A stretch of 64,000 nucleotides of DNA from Hymenobacter yonginensis (GCF_027625995.1 NZ_CP115396.1:4030501-4094500); one strand, 5' to 3'. Shown: positions 7,334 through 16,682, numbered from the stretch's first letter. Numbers and translations: made by a program. Notes: generated by a model not told the origin, from the sequence alone.

Positions 7334-9454
7334 ATGGCATTAATTAACACGATTCGAGAAAAATCAGGCTGGGCCGTGGGCACTGTCGCCATCGGCATGC
7401 TCTTCTTCATCGTGGGCAGCGACCTTGTCGGGGGTAAAAACCGGCTTTTCAACCGCAACGAAAACGTGGTGGGCGAAGTAGCCGGCGAAAAAGTGGAGCT
7501 GGCCGATTTCAACAACACCCTGGAGCAGGCCAAGCAGAGCTTCGTGCAGCAGCAGGGCCGCCAGCCCGACGAGCAGACGATGGGCTACCTGCGCGACCAG
7601 GCCTGGAACCAGACCATCTACCGCATTGCCTTCCAGAAGGAGTTCGACAAGCTCGGCCTGTCGGTGTCCGACGACGAGCTGACCGACATGGTGCAGGGCA
7701 AGAACATCCACCCCAGCATCCGCCAGGCCTTCACCGACCAGCAGACCGGCCAGTTCGACCGCGCCAAAATCATTCAGTACCTGCAGGGCCTCGACAAGCT
7801 GCCGCCCGATGCGCAGGCTGCCTGGCGCAACTTCGAAGCCAACCTCGGCCCGGAGCGCGTAGGCCAGAAATACAACAACCTGCTCAAGCTGAGCACCTAC
7901 GTAACGTCGGCCGAAGCCAAGCGCTTCGATGAAGACCAGAACACCCGCGCTTCTATGCGCTACCTGTTCGTGCCTTACTTCTCCATCTCCGATTCGGCGG
8001 TGAAAGTAACTGACGACCAGCTGCAGGCCTACCTCGACAAGAACAAGGGCCGCTACAAAGTGGAAGACGGCCGCACCATCGAGTACGTGAGCATTCCGGT
8101 AACGGCTTCGGTGGAAGACAGCACCGCCGCCCGCCAGGCTGTCGATCAGCTGGCCACGCAGTTTGCCTCGGCTCCGAATGACTCGCTGTTCGTGAAGCTC
8201 AACTCCGACCAGCCGTACAGCGCTGCCTACGTGTCGCCGGCTGATATGCCGGAGAAGCTGCGCCAGCAGCTGCCGCTCACGGTGGGCAAGGTATACGGCC
8301 CGTTCTCGGAGAACGGTACCACCAGCCTCTTCAAAGTGACGGGTGCCAAAGCCGGTGCTCAGGCTGCCGCCCGCGCCAGCCACATCCTCATCAAGCCCGA
8401 AGGCACCACGCCGGAGGCTGATGCGGCGGCCAAAGTGAAAGCCACCGACATCCTCAACAAAATCAAAGGTGGCGCTGACTTCGCGGCTCTGGCCCGCCAG
8501 TTCGGCACCGACGGCACCACCGCCACCGGCGGCGACCTGGGCTGGTTCCAGCAGGGCCGCATGGTTCCGGAGTTCGAGAAAGCCGTATTCGGCGCCACCT
8601 CGGCTGGCCTGCTGCCCAGCCTCGTGAAAACGTCGTTCGGCTACCACATCGTAAAAATCACCGCACCTAAAACCAGCCAGACCTATCAGGTAGCTGCGGT
8701 GCAGAAGCGCATCACGCCTTCGGAAGCTACCAACGAAGCCGCCTACGCCAAGGCTCAGGCCCTAAAAGGTGAGATTACCGATCTGGAGTCGTTCCGCAAG
8801 GCGGTAGCCAAAGACAAAACCCTGCAGAAGCAGGAAGCCAAAGGCCTCGGCCGCGGCGAGCGGGCCGTAAACAACTTGCAGAACGCCCGCGAGATTGTGC
8901 GCTGGGCCTACGGCACGGCCGGTAAGGAAACCGCCATCGGCGATGTGTCCGAGGTGTTCGACATGGGCGACCAGTACGTTATTGCGGTCCTGACCGGCGA
9001 GCGGAGCAAAGGTACCGCCGACGTAGCCAGCCTGAAGCCTGAGCTGCAGGCCGCCGTGCGTAACGAAGAAAAGGCCAAGCAGATCATGGCCAAGCTGCAG
9101 GGTAAGACCGGCACGCTGGAGCAGATTGCCGCTACCTACGGCGCGCAGGCCCAGGTGAAAACGGCCGACAACGTGGTGCTGGGCACTGGCACCATTCCGG
9201 GCCTGGGCGGCGAGCCGCTGGCCGTGGGCAAGGTATTCGGCCTGAAAGCCGGGCAGAAGTCGGCCCCCATCCAGGGTGAGCAGGGCGTGCTGATTGTGGA
9301 GCCGGTGAGCGTGCAGAAGCCTGCCGCCGCCTCCGACGTAGCCGCCATCAAGAAGCAACTCATGGCCCAGCGCCAGAACCGCGCCGACGGCCTCATCTAC
9401 GAAGCCGTGAAAGCCAACGCCAACATCAAAGACGAGCGCAACAAGTTCTTCTAG
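7334..9454 (+). CDS. PpiD/SurA-like membrane-anchored peptidyl-prolyl isomerase
   Basis: This 706-residue foldase has one N-terminal transmembrane anchor (about 13-32, GWAVGTVAIGMLFFIVGSDL) and a periplasmic body. A SurA-N-like helical chaperone region follows the anchor. A parvulin domain spans about 346-443, with ASHILIK, GGDLGWFQQGRMVPEFEKAVF and SFGYHIVKI motifs. A second, decayed parvulin-like region may lie further C-terminal. Proteins of this type help outer-membrane and secreted proteins fold after Sec export. The gene stands alone, with its own promoter and a strong terminator. Confidence 0.92.
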   Translation: MALINTIREKSGWAVGTVAIGMLFFIVGSDLVGGKNRLFNRNENVVGEVAGEKVELADFNNTLEQAKQSFVQQQGRQPDEQTMGYLRDQAWNQTIYRIAFQKEFDKLGLSVSDDELTDMVQGKNIHPSIRQAFTDQQTGQFDRAKIIQYLQGLDKLPPDAQAAWRNFEANLGPERVGQKYNNLLKLSTYVTSAEAKRFDEDQNTRASMRYLFVPYFSISDSAVKVTDDQLQAYLDKNKGRYKVEDGRTIEYVSIPVTASVEDSTAARQAVDQLATQFASAPNDSLFVKLNSDQPYSAAYVSPADMPEKLRQQLPLTVGKVYGPFSENGTTSLFKVTGAKAGAQAAARASHILIKPEGTTPEADAAAKVKATDILNKIKGGADFAALARQFGTDGTTATGGDLGWFQQGRMVPEFEKAVFGATSAGLLPSLVKTSFGYHIVKITAPKTSQTYQVAAVQKRITPSEATNEAAYAKAQALKGEITDLESFRKAVAKDKTLQKQEAKGLGRGERAVNNLQNAREIVRWAYGTAGKETAIGDVSEVFDMGDQYVIAVLTGERSKGTADVASLKPELQAAVRNEEKAKQIMAKLQGKTGTLEQIAATYGAQAQVKTADNVVLGTGTIPGLGGEPLAVGKVFGLKAGQKSAPIQGEQGVLIVEPVSVQKPAAASDVAAIKKQLMAQRQNRADGLIYEAVKANANIKDERNKFF

Positions 9455-9475
9455 GCCTTGCCGCTCCGCAACAGG

Positions 9476-9505
9476 AAAGCCGCTTCTTCGGGAGCGGCTT
9501 TTTTT
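9476..9505 (+). terminator. Rho-independent terminator of the PpiD-like gene
   Basis: AAAGCCGCT (9476-9484) pairs with AGCGGCTTT (9493-9501) around an 8-nt loop and is followed by a T run. Confidence 0.85.
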
Positions 9506-9526
9506 GTGCGGTGGCAGGGCGGCAGG

Positions 9527-9643
9527 GTGTGGTGCCACGAGGTGCCGAAGGCCTCGTGGTACCACTACTCGTTGGACGACCACCAGCTGCGCCGTGCAAC
9601 GATAGTGGTGCCACAAGGCCTTCGGCAGCTCGTGGCACCACAC
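9527..9643. repeat. Nested inverted repeat with 41-bp arms
   Basis: The arms 9527-9567 and 9603-9643 are inverted copies with three mismatches. Each arm is itself palindromic (GTGGTGCCACGAGG...CCTCGTGGTACCAC), so the element can fold as one long hairpin or as two. It resembles other intergenic palindromic elements of the window in design, but not in sequence. Confidence 0.85.
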
Positions 9644-9720
9644 GGCCACCCCACTATTTTCCTGCGTACCTTGAAATGAATCCGACCTGGTAGCCGTTGC
9701 TGCTGAATAGCCCTGTTTGT

Positions 9721-11523
9721 ATGCGTCGTTTCCGTTTTGCTTTGTTTCTGATGCTGCTCTCGGCGCCGGCGGTGGCCCAGCAGGAGAGTGGCAATATCTC
9801 GCTGGCCAAAGAGTACACCCGTAAGGGCGAGCACGAAAAGGCGGCGTTCCTGTACGCCAAGCTGCCCACTAATGCTCAGCTGGCCTCCAACGTGCTGCCC
9901 GACTACCTGGAAACCCTGCAGCAGCTCAAGCGCTACAAAGACGCCGAAAAGCTGGTGAAACGGGCCCAAAAGGCGCACCCTGAGGAGCCCTACGGCGTGA
10001 CGTTGGGCGCGGTATACGCCGCCGCCGGCGACCAGGCCGCCGCCACCAAGCAGTACGAGCGGGTACTGAGCCAGCTCACGGCCCAGCAGGTGCTGCCCGT
10101 CGCGGCCGAGTTTCAGCGCCGCCAGTTGCCCGACTGGGCTGAGAAAACCTATCTGCGCGGCCGGGCGCTGTCCAAAACCGACACCGAATACGGCCCGCAG
10201 CTCATCCAGCTCTACACTCAAAGCGGCAACTCCGAGCGCCTGATGGCCGAAACCCTGCGCCTCGTGCAGGACGACGAGCGGCAATTGCCGTTCGTGCGCA
10301 ACATGCTGCAGAACTCGCTGCAGGATGAGAAGGGCTTTGAGGCGCTGGAACGGGAGCTGCTGAGCAGCGTGCAGAAATATCCCGAGCGCACCGTGTACAG
10401 CGAGCTGCTGCTGTGGCTACAGGTGCAGCGCCGCGACTTCACGGGGGCACTGGTGCAGGCCAAGGCCCTGGACCGCCGCGGCCGCACCGAGGGCAGCCGC
10501 GTGATGGAGTTGGCTGCCATTGCCCAGCAGAACAAAGACTACGAAAGCGCCATCGGCGGGTACGAATACGTGCTGCGCGAGTACCGCAGCGGCCCGTTCT
10601 ACGCCATGGCCCGGCAGCGGCTGGTGCAGACCCGCGAAGCCCAGGTGCGTGACACGTACCCGATTGAAACCGCCAAAATCCGCAGCCTGATAGGGGAGTA
10701 CCAGCAGGTGCTCACAGAGCTGGGCCGCACGCCCCAGACGGCCCCGGTGCTGCGTAGCATGGCCGTGCTGCACGCCTTCCAGCTAGACGAAAAGCCCGAA
10801 GGAATCAAGCTGCTGCAGGAGGTAATTGACATGCCCCGCGCCAGCCTCGACGTGGTGGATCAGGCTAAGATTGACCTGGCCGACATCTACCTGCTCCGCG
10901 CCGAGCCCTGGGAAGCCACGCTACTGTATTCGCAGGTGGAGAAGTCGCACAAAGACTCGCCGCTGGGCTACGAGGCCAAGCTCCGCAACGCCCGCCTGAG
11001 CTACTTCGCCGGCGACTTCAAGCTGGCCAAAAGCCACCTCGACATTCTGAAAGAAGCCACCACCCGCGAAATAGCCAACGACGCCATGCAGCTCTCGCTG
11101 CTCATCACCGACAACACCGCCCAGGACACCGCCGGCGTAGCCCTGCGCGACTACGCGGCCGTGGAGCAGCTGGTGTTCCAGAACAAGCTGCCCGAAGCTC
11201 TGCGCGGCCTCGATGCGCTGCTGCAGAAGTACCCCGGCCACGCCCTGCAGGACGAAGCTTGGCTGCTGAAAGCCCAGCTGCAGCGCCGCACCGGCGACTA
11301 CAAAGGCGCCGTGGGCACGCTGGAGAAAATCACGGCCAACCCCAAGTATGACGTGCTCAGCGACGATGCTCTGTTCCTGCTGGCTACCATTCAGGAAGAC
11401 AACCTGCAGGACAAGGAAGCCGCTAAAACCCTCTACAACCAGCTGCTGGTGAAATACCCCGGCAGCATCTACGTGGCCGAAGCCCGCAAGCACTTCCGCA
11501 AGCTCCGCGGCGACAGTTTGTAG
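9721..11523 (+). CDS. Secreted TPR-repeat protein
   Basis: The 600-residue product starts at the ATG at 9721 with a clear signal peptide (MRRFRFALFLMLLSAPAVAQ); the upstream TTG at 9697 would add a non-signal stretch. The rest is a solenoid of tetratricopeptide repeats, such as NISLAKEYTRKGEHEKAAFLY, PDYLETLQQLKRYKDAEKLV and the C-terminal DDALFLLATIQEDNLQDKEAA with LYNQLLVKYPGSIYVAEARKHFR. The terminal unit looks like YbgF/BamD-type repeats. It is probably a periplasmic scaffold or complex subunit. It precedes recJ on the same strand but is separated from it by a promoter and an antisense small ORF. Confidence 0.85.
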   Translation: MRRFRFALFLMLLSAPAVAQQESGNISLAKEYTRKGEHEKAAFLYAKLPTNAQLASNVLPDYLETLQQLKRYKDAEKLVKRAQKAHPEEPYGVTLGAVYAAAGDQAAATKQYERVLSQLTAQQVLPVAAEFQRRQLPDWAEKTYLRGRALSKTDTEYGPQLIQLYTQSGNSERLMAETLRLVQDDERQLPFVRNMLQNSLQDEKGFEALERELLSSVQKYPERTVYSELLLWLQVQRRDFTGALVQAKALDRRGRTEGSRVMELAAIAQQNKDYESAIGGYEYVLREYRSGPFYAMARQRLVQTREAQVRDTYPIETAKIRSLIGEYQQVLTELGRTPQTAPVLRSMAVLHAFQLDEKPEGIKLLQEVIDMPRASLDVVDQAKIDLADIYLLRAEPWEATLLYSQVEKSHKDSPLGYEAKLRNARLSYFAGDFKLAKSHLDILKEATTREIANDAMQLSLLITDNTAQDTAGVALRDYAAVEQLVFQNKLPEALRGLDALLQKYPGHALQDEAWLLKAQLQRRTGDYKGAVGTLEKITANPKYDVLSDDALFLLATIQEDNLQDKEAAKTLYNQLLVKYPGSIYVAEARKHFRKLRGDSL

Positions 11524-11541
11524 TGCGCGCGAGTGGCAGCC

Positions 11542-11615
11542 CGTCATTCCGAGTGCAGCGAGGAATCTCGCTAGTGTGCTAATCTTATCATGCTTCGCTT
11601 TGCTCTGCGTGATGC
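11542..11615. repeat. Degenerate copy of the GTCAT..GC palindromic repeat
   Basis: The segment GTCATTCCGAGTGCAGCGAGG..ATCTCGC and its partial partner ATGCTTCGCTTTGCTCTGCG resemble the long palindromes in the kdp and paa regions, but the arms no longer match well. Confidence 0.45.
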
Positions 11616-11625
11616 GACCTTCCGA

Positions 11626-11739
11626 CTACCTGAAAAACAAAAACATCAGCCCCAGGGCCACGATGAAAATCAGGTACATGAGCCCATCGGAGAGGACGTA
11701 CTGGCCGTATTTTCGGAAGAACTCGCGGAAGCTGGGCAT
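11626..11739 (-). CDS. 37-residue single-helix membrane protein
   Basis: An ATG at 11739 (minus strand) opens MPSFREFFRKYGQYVLSDG, followed by a hydrophobic helix (LMYLIFIVALGLMFLFF) and a stop after Arg37. A basic, aromatic amphipathic start followed by one membrane span is a common layout for bacterial membrane microproteins. A TACCTTTA box, one base from the -7 consensus, lies 4 nt before the ATG, so the transcript would have almost no leader. The gene is divergent from recJ. I know of no named family; the coding call rests on composition and promoter only. Confidence 0.5.
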   Translation of the reverse strand: MPSFREFFRKYGQYVLSDGLMYLIFIVALGLMFLFFR

Positions 11740-11784
11740 GGCTTAAAGGTACGACAACGGGGTGGCAGGGCGCGGTTTTCTTTG

Positions 11785-11792
11785 TACTTTTG
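11785..11792 (+). promoter_or_regulatory. -7 box of recJ
   Basis: TACTTTTG matches TAnnTTTG exactly, 33 nt before the recJ ATG. No TTG is found at the usual -33 distance. The TTG inside this box is not a credible recJ start. Confidence 0.5.
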
Positions 11793-11825
11793 AAGATAAC
11801 GCCTACCCGAGCCGCCCTATTTGTT

Positions 11826-13547
11826 ATGGAAAAACGATGGATTCGCAAGCCAGCCCCCGACGCTGAAAAAGTCCGGCACCTGGCCGACGCCCTGCGCGTT
11901 AAGGAAGCCATTGTAGCGCTGCTCTGCCAGCGCGAAATCAGCTCTTTCGAGGAAGCCCGCGCCTACTTCCGGCCCGACCTGAGCACCCTGCCCGACCCGC
12001 TGCTGATGCGCGACATGGACCGCGCCGTGGCTCGCCTGCGCGAAGCCCTGCACGCCGGCCAGAAGGTGCTCGTGTTCGGCGACTACGACGTGGACGGCAC
12101 CACCTCCGTGGCGCTGGTGTACAGCTTCCTGCTGCCGTATTTCGGCCCGGAGCGCATCGACTACTACATTCCGGACCGCTACAAAGAAGGCTACGGCGTG
12201 TCGGAGGCCGGCATCGACTTCGCGGCCGCCAACGACTACGCGCTGATTATTGCGCTGGACTGCGGCGTGAAATCGGTGGATAAGGTGGCCTACGCCAACG
12301 ACCGGGGCGTGGACTTCATCATCTGCGACCACCACTTGCCGGGCACCGAGCTACCAGCCGCCGTGGCCGTGCTCGACCCCAAGCGCGCCGACTGCCCTTA
12401 CCCGTTCAAGGAGCTGAGCGGCTGCGGCGTAGGCTTCAAGCTGATGCAGGCCTTTGCCGAAGACCAGGGCCTCGACGAAGCCCCGCTCTATGACCTGCTC
12501 GACCTGGTAGCTGTGAGCATTGCCGCGGATATCGTGCCGATTGTGGGCGAAAACCGCACGCTGGCCTACCACGGCCTGCGCCTGCTCAACGACCCCCAGC
12601 GCCCTCAACGCGCCGGCCTCGACGCCCTGCGCGAGCTGGCCGGCCTGCAAACCGCGGAGCTGAACATCAGCAGCCTGGTATTTGGCTTCGCGCCCCGCAT
12701 CAACGCTGCCGGCCGCATGGGCGACGCCAAACGCTCGGTGGCTATGCTGCTGGCCGGCAGCAAGCAGGAAGCCTTCGACAAGGCCGCCGTGGTGGATAAA
12801 ACCAACCAGGAGCGCCGCGGCTTCGATACCAGCATCACGAAGGAGGCCTTGGATATGATCGAGGCCGATGCGCTGTTCCAGGACGCCCACACCACGGTGC
12901 TGTTCAAGCAGGACTGGCACAAGGGCGTGGTGGGCATCGTGGCCTCGCGCTGCCTCGACAAGTACTACCGGCCCACCATCATCCTCACCGAAAGCAACGG
13001 CAAAGCCACCGGCTCGGCGCGCTCTGTGGCGGGCTTTGACGTGCACCAGGCTATTGAGGAGTGCGCCGATTTGCTCGACCAGTACGGAGGCCACATGTAC
13101 GCGGCCGGCCTCACGCTGCCCGTGGAAAACGTGCCTGCTTTCCGTGAGAAGTTCGAGCGGATAGTGGCGGGCCGCATCCGGCCGGAGCAGATGATTCCGC
13201 CCGTGGATATTGACGCCGAACTGCCGCTGCACGAGGTGACGCGCAATTTCCACAAGCTGCTGTGCCAGATGGAGCCTTTCGGGCCCGGCAACAGCAACCC
13301 CACCTTCATGGCCCGCAACGTGTACGCCGCCCCCGATTCGGCGCGCGTCGTGGGCAACTCGCACCTCAAGCTGGCCCTCACCCAGGACGGCCACCACGTC
13401 GTGGACGCCATCGGGTTTGGCCTGGCCGAGCACCTGCCCCAGATTCAGCAGGGCCAGCCGTTCAGTGTGTGCTACACGGTGGAAATCAACGAGTACCGCG
13501 GCGTAAAAACCCTGCAGCTCCGCGTGAAGGACATTCGCTGGGAGTAA
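11826..13547 (+). CDS. recJ: Single-stranded-DNA-specific exonuclease RecJ
   Basis: RecJ degrades single-stranded DNA 5' to 3' in recombination and mismatch repair. The 573-residue product has the DHH-family motifs: GDYDVDGTTS near 84, the aspartate at DCGVKS, and CDHHLPG near 167. A DHHA1 region near the GHMYAAGLTL segment and a C-terminal OB-like domain follow. The ATG at 11826 (MEKRWIRKPAPD) is preferred because the upstream in-frame TTG lies in the promoter box. The stop codon lies inside a large inverted repeat shared with the convergent DoxX gene. Confidence 0.96.
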   Translation: MEKRWIRKPAPDAEKVRHLADALRVKEAIVALLCQREISSFEEARAYFRPDLSTLPDPLLMRDMDRAVARLREALHAGQKVLVFGDYDVDGTTSVALVYSFLLPYFGPERIDYYIPDRYKEGYGVSEAGIDFAAANDYALIIALDCGVKSVDKVAYANDRGVDFIICDHHLPGTELPAAVAVLDPKRADCPYPFKELSGCGVGFKLMQAFAEDQGLDEAPLYDLLDLVAVSIAADIVPIVGENRTLAYHGLRLLNDPQRPQRAGLDALRELAGLQTAELNISSLVFGFAPRINAAGRMGDAKRSVAMLLAGSKQEAFDKAAVVDKTNQERRGFDTSITKEALDMIEADALFQDAHTTVLFKQDWHKGVVGIVASRCLDKYYRPTIILTESNGKATGSARSVAGFDVHQAIEECADLLDQYGGHMYAAGLTLPVENVPAFREKFERIVAGRIRPEQMIPPVDIDAELPLHEVTRNFHKLLCQMEPFGPGNSNPTFMARNVYAAPDSARVVGNSHLKLALTQDGHHVVDAIGFGLAEHLPQIQQGQPFSVCYTVEINEYRGVKTLQLRVKDIRWE

Positions 13548-13647
13548 CGCGAAGCTCCGCTTCGCGACGAGCGTAGCGAGTAGCCGGCGTTACAGCAGGC
13601 AGCGCAGTACTGCATACTCGCTCGTCGCAAAACAGCTTTTCGCGTTA
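13545..13647. repeat. Inverted repeat spanning the recJ and DoxX stop codons
   Basis: TAACGCGAAGCT... at 13545 is mirrored by ...AGCTTTTCGCGTTA ending at 13647, and an inner GCGACGAGCG..AGTA matches TACTCGCTCGTCGC. The TAA of recJ and the TAA of the convergent DoxX gene form its two outer ends. It likely works as a two-way terminator. The CGCGAAGCTCCGCTTCGCG core also resembles the stub at 38822. Confidence 0.65.
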
Positions 13648-14007
13648 CTTCCGCACCCACCACACCCAGGCCACCAGCACCGCCTGCAATGGCAGCCGAA
13701 GCCAAAGCGCCCACAGCGGCACCGCCAGGCCTGCGCCGTGGCTTTGCAGCATGTACACGTTGGCCGGAAACACGGCTATCAGCAGCAAAACCAGGCCCCA
13801 GGCGGCCCAGCGGCGGGTGGCGGGCAGCAGCAGCCCCAGGCCGCCGGCAATTTCGGCCACGCCGCTCAGGTACACCAGCAGCAGCGGCGCCGGCAGATAC
13901 GGCGGCACGATGCGCATGAAAGCGGCCGGCGCTACGAAATGGGTAATGCCAGCCCCCACAAACAGAAAGGCCAGCAGAAAGCGGCTTAAGCGGCGAAAAA
14001 CAGGCAT
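13645..14007 (-). CDS. DoxX-family membrane protein
   Basis: This 120-residue protein has four hydrophobic helices (about 6-22, 43-62, 68-86 and 96-116). The DoxX-type features are an early F.GAGITHFVAPAAFMRIVPPYLP region and the helix-2 signature LSGVAEIAGGLGLLLPATRRWAAWGL. DoxX proteins are quinone- or redox-associated inner-membrane proteins whose exact function varies. The gene is convergent with recJ and divergent from lptB, so it stands alone. Confidence 0.85.
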   Translation of the reverse strand: MPVFRRLSRFLLAFLFVGAGITHFVAPAAFMRIVPPYLPAPLLLVYLSGVAEIAGGLGLLLPATRRWAAWGLVLLLIAVFPANVYMLQSHGAGLAVPLWALWLRLPLQAVLVAWVWWVRK

Positions 14008-14135
14008 GGCAGGCGAAAGAGTTGCTCACAAGATACGCGCCGAAGTAGGTGGCGGCCGAAAGGCCCGACAATACGCATTCGGCAACCCGTTTTTTGCGTT
14101 GTAGGGCCGGGCGGCGTCAGGCCGCGCCGCTTCGT

Positions 14136-14143
14136 TACCTTTG
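14136..14143 (+). promoter_or_regulatory. -7 box of lptB
   Basis: TACCTTTG is an exact TAnnTTTG match only 7 nt before the lptB ATG, implying a very short leader. No well-placed -33 TTG is seen. Confidence 0.5.
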
Positions 14144-14150
14144 CCGCACG

Positions 14151-14882
14151 ATGATTCTCAGAGCTGAACACCTGGTTAAGAAGTACAAGGCCCGCACGGT
14201 CGTCAACGACATGTCGCTGCACGTGGAGCAGGGCGAAATTGTGGGGCTGCTGGGCCCGAACGGTGCCGGCAAAACCACCTCGTTCTACATGACTGTGGGC
14301 ATGGTGAAGCCTGACGGCGGACGCGTGTTTCTGGACGACCAGGAAATCACGAAGATGCCCATCTACCAGCGCGCCCGCCTCGGCATCGGCTACCTGGCCC
14401 AGGAGGCCAGCGTATTCCGCGACCTGAGCGTGGAGGAAAACATCCTGGCGGTGCTGCAGATGACCAAGATGCCCAAGCAGGAGCAGCTCGACAAAGTGGA
14501 GTCCCTACTCAACGAGTTCAGTTTGACCCACGTGCGCAAAAACCTGGGCAAGGTGCTGAGCGGCGGTGAGCGGCGGCGCACCGAAATAGCCCGCGCCCTG
14601 GCCGTCGACCCCAAATTCGTGCTGCTCGATGAGCCCTTTGCCGGCGTCGACCCGATTGCCACTGAGGAGATTCAAAGCATCGTGGCCCGGCTCAAGCACA
14701 AGAATATCGGCATCCTCATCACCGACCATGACGTCAACTCCACGCTCAGCATCGTGGACCGGGCTTATCTGCTTTTCGAGGGTAAGCTGCTGAAAGCCGG
14801 CACCGCCGAAGAGCTGGCCGCCGACGAAACCGTACGCCGCGTGTATCTGGGCAAGAATTTCGAGCTGAAACGCAAGCTGTAA
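14151..14882 (+). CDS. lptB: LPS export ABC transporter ATPase
   Basis: LptB is the cytosolic ATPase that powers LptFG to extract lipopolysaccharide from the inner membrane. The 243-residue length is exact for the family. Motifs are Walker [10 protein letters not shown] (about 34-42), Q-loop [18 protein letters not shown], signature [15 protein letters not shown], Walker [14 protein letters not shown] and the switch His in [10 protein letters not shown]. The ATG at 14151 directly follows the promoter box; an upstream in-frame ATG at 14049 would add an unrelated arginine-rich extension. LptC is encoded 8 kb upstream in a separate operon. Confidence 0.96.
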   Translation: MILRAEHLVKKYKARTVVNDMSLHVEQGEIVGLLGPNGAGKTTSFYMTVGMVKPDGGRVFLDDQEITKMPIYQRARLGIGYLAQEASVFRDLSVEENILAVLQMTKMPKQEQLDKVESLLNEFSLTHVRKNLGKVLSGGERRRTEIARALAVDPKFVLLDEPFAGVDPIATEEIQSIVARLKHKNIGILITDHDVNSTLSIVDRAYLLFEGKLLKAGTAEELAADETVRRVYLGKNFELKRKL

Positions 14883-15071
14883 GCGCCGCATAGAAGGAGC
14901 TTACATAGCTTGCCAGCGTATGGAGGCTGCTGATCTGCGCCGGAGAATTCAGGCCAAGCAGATTGGTAATAGCCCAAACCCACGCGGCGCCCGGCCCGCC
15001 AGGGCAACCTTGCCAGCTGTAGTGAAGTAAGGAAAGCCGCTCAACTTCCTGTTCTATCTGTTCTCCTGCCT

Positions 15072-16595
15072 GTGATTAACGGCATACTCTCCTGGGCCGT
15101 TCAGCGCCGCTTAGCCAGCATCTACCACTTCCGCGACAACCCGATGGAGGTGCAGCACACCGTGCTGAAAGAGCTGCTGCACACAGCGCGTACCACGGAG
15201 TGGGGCCGCCGCTACGGTTTCGCCGACCGGCCCACGGCCGGCGAGTTTGCCCGGCGGGTGCCCGTGAGCAGCTACGAGCAGCTGGTGCCCGACTTAGAGC
15301 GGGTGATGCGTGGCGAGGCCGACGTGCTGTGGCCCGGCCGGGTGCAGTGGTTTGCCAAAAGCAGCGGCACCACCAACGCCCGTAGCAAGTACATCCCGGT
15401 CACGCGGGAAGCCCTGCACCAGTGCCACTACCGCGCCGGCCGCGACATGGTGGCGCTTTCCACCCTGCACTACCCCGAGGCACAACTGCTGGGCGGCAAA
15501 ACCCTCTCGCTGGGCGGCACGCACACCCCCAACCCGCTACGCCCCGAGGACCCCACGTCCCGCGCCGGCGACGTATCGGCTGTCATCATGCAGAACCTGC
15601 CTGCCTGGGCCGAGTATATTCGCACGCCGCCGCTGGAGCTGGCCTTGCTGGATGAATGGGAGGAGAAGATTGAGCGGATTGCGCGCCACGTGCAGCACCA
15701 GGACGTGCGCGCCCTAGCCGGCGTGCCCACCTGGATGATTGTGCTGCTGCGCCGCGTAACGGAGCTGGCCGGTGCCGCCAATATCACGGAAGTGTGGCCC
15801 AACCTGCGGCTGTTTCTGCACGGCGCCGTGGCGTTCGGGCCGTACCGGGAGCTGTTCCGGCAGCTGATTCCGGGCCCGCAGATGCAGTATCTGGAGGTTT
15901 ACAACGCTTCCGAAGGCTACCTGGCCCTGCAGGACGAGCCCGACTCCGAGGACCTGCTGCTGCTGCTCAACCACGGCATCTACTACGAATTTCTGCCCGC
16001 CGACCAGTGGGACGCTGCCGAGCCACAGACCGTGCCGCTGGAGGTCGTGGAGCTGGGAAAAAGCTATGCTCTCATCATCAGCACGAATGCGGGGCTGTGG
16101 CGCTATAAAATCGGGGATACGGTGCGCTTCACGAGCCTGCGTCCCTATCGCATCCGCATCACGGGCCGCACCAAGCACTTCCTGAATGCCTTTGGCGAAG
16201 AAGTGGTGGTGGAAAACGCCGAAGCCGCCATGGCCGCCGCCTGCCAGGCCACGGCCGCCACCGTGCGCGACTTCACCGCGGCCCCCATCTATTTCGCCGG
16301 CGCCGCCGACGGCTCCCGTGGGGGGCACCAGTGGCTGGTAGAGTTCCTGGCGCCGCCCCACGATGCCGCCCACTTCGCCGCCGTCCTCGACCAGACCCTG
16401 CGCCAGCTCAACTCCGACTACGACGCCAAGCGCCACCGCGACTTAGCGCTGGTGGCCCCCACGCTCACGGTAGCCGCGCCGGGGCAGTTTGAGCGGTGGC
16501 TGGCCCGCCGGGGCAAGCTGGGCGGCCAGCACAAAATACCCCGCCTGAGCAACTCCCGCGACCTGCTGGAGGAGATTCTGCGGGAAAGCGAGTAG
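15072..16595 (+). CDS. GH3-family acyl-adenylate/amidase-like protein
   Basis: The 507-residue protein matches bacterial members of the GH3 family, which in plants conjugate amino acids to hormones through acyl-adenylates. The ATP-binding motif FAKSSGTTNARSKYIPVT lies near 95-112, LEVYNASEGYLALQ near 276, and the YRIRITGRTKHFLNAFGEEVVVENAE hinge near 362. The start is a GTG at 15072, giving MINGILSWAVQRRL, a typical N-terminus for these proteins. The natural substrate of bacterial GH3 proteins is unknown. It stands alone between lptB and a small lipoprotein gene. Confidence 0.9.
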   Translation: MINGILSWAVQRRLASIYHFRDNPMEVQHTVLKELLHTARTTEWGRRYGFADRPTAGEFARRVPVSSYEQLVPDLERVMRGEADVLWPGRVQWFAKSSGTTNARSKYIPVTREALHQCHYRAGRDMVALSTLHYPEAQLLGGKTLSLGGTHTPNPLRPEDPTSRAGDVSAVIMQNLPAWAEYIRTPPLELALLDEWEEKIERIARHVQHQDVRALAGVPTWMIVLLRRVTELAGAANITEVWPNLRLFLHGAVAFGPYRELFRQLIPGPQMQYLEVYNASEGYLALQDEPDSEDLLLLLNHGIYYEFLPADQWDAAEPQTVPLEVVELGKSYALIISTNAGLWRYKIGDTVRFTSLRPYRIRITGRTKHFLNAFGEEVVVENAEAAMAAACQATAATVRDFTAAPIYFAGAADGSRGGHQWLVEFLAPPHDAAHFAAVLDQTLRQLNSDYDAKRHRDLALVAPTLTVAAPGQFERWLARRGKLGGQHKIPRLSNSRDLLEEILRESE

Positions 16596-16644
16596 GCCGC
16601 CCGGTGCTGGTATTCCAGCTTCATGGCCAATATCTTAGCCGAAG

Positions 16645-16664
16645 TGACGTTGCTATCAACGTCA
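16645..16664. promoter_or_regulatory. Short palindrome upstream of the MORN-type lipoprotein gene
   Basis: TGACGTTG and CAACGTCA are perfect 8-bp arms around CTAT, 18 nt before the next start codon. It could be an operator or a leader hairpin; no regulator is identified. Confidence 0.4.
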
Positions 16665-16682
16665 GGCTTATAGTATTGCTCT

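Noticed and set aside
11790-11825. Upstream TTG start for recJ
   Set aside because: The TTG lies inside the TACTTTTG promoter box, so the ATG at 11826 is preferred.
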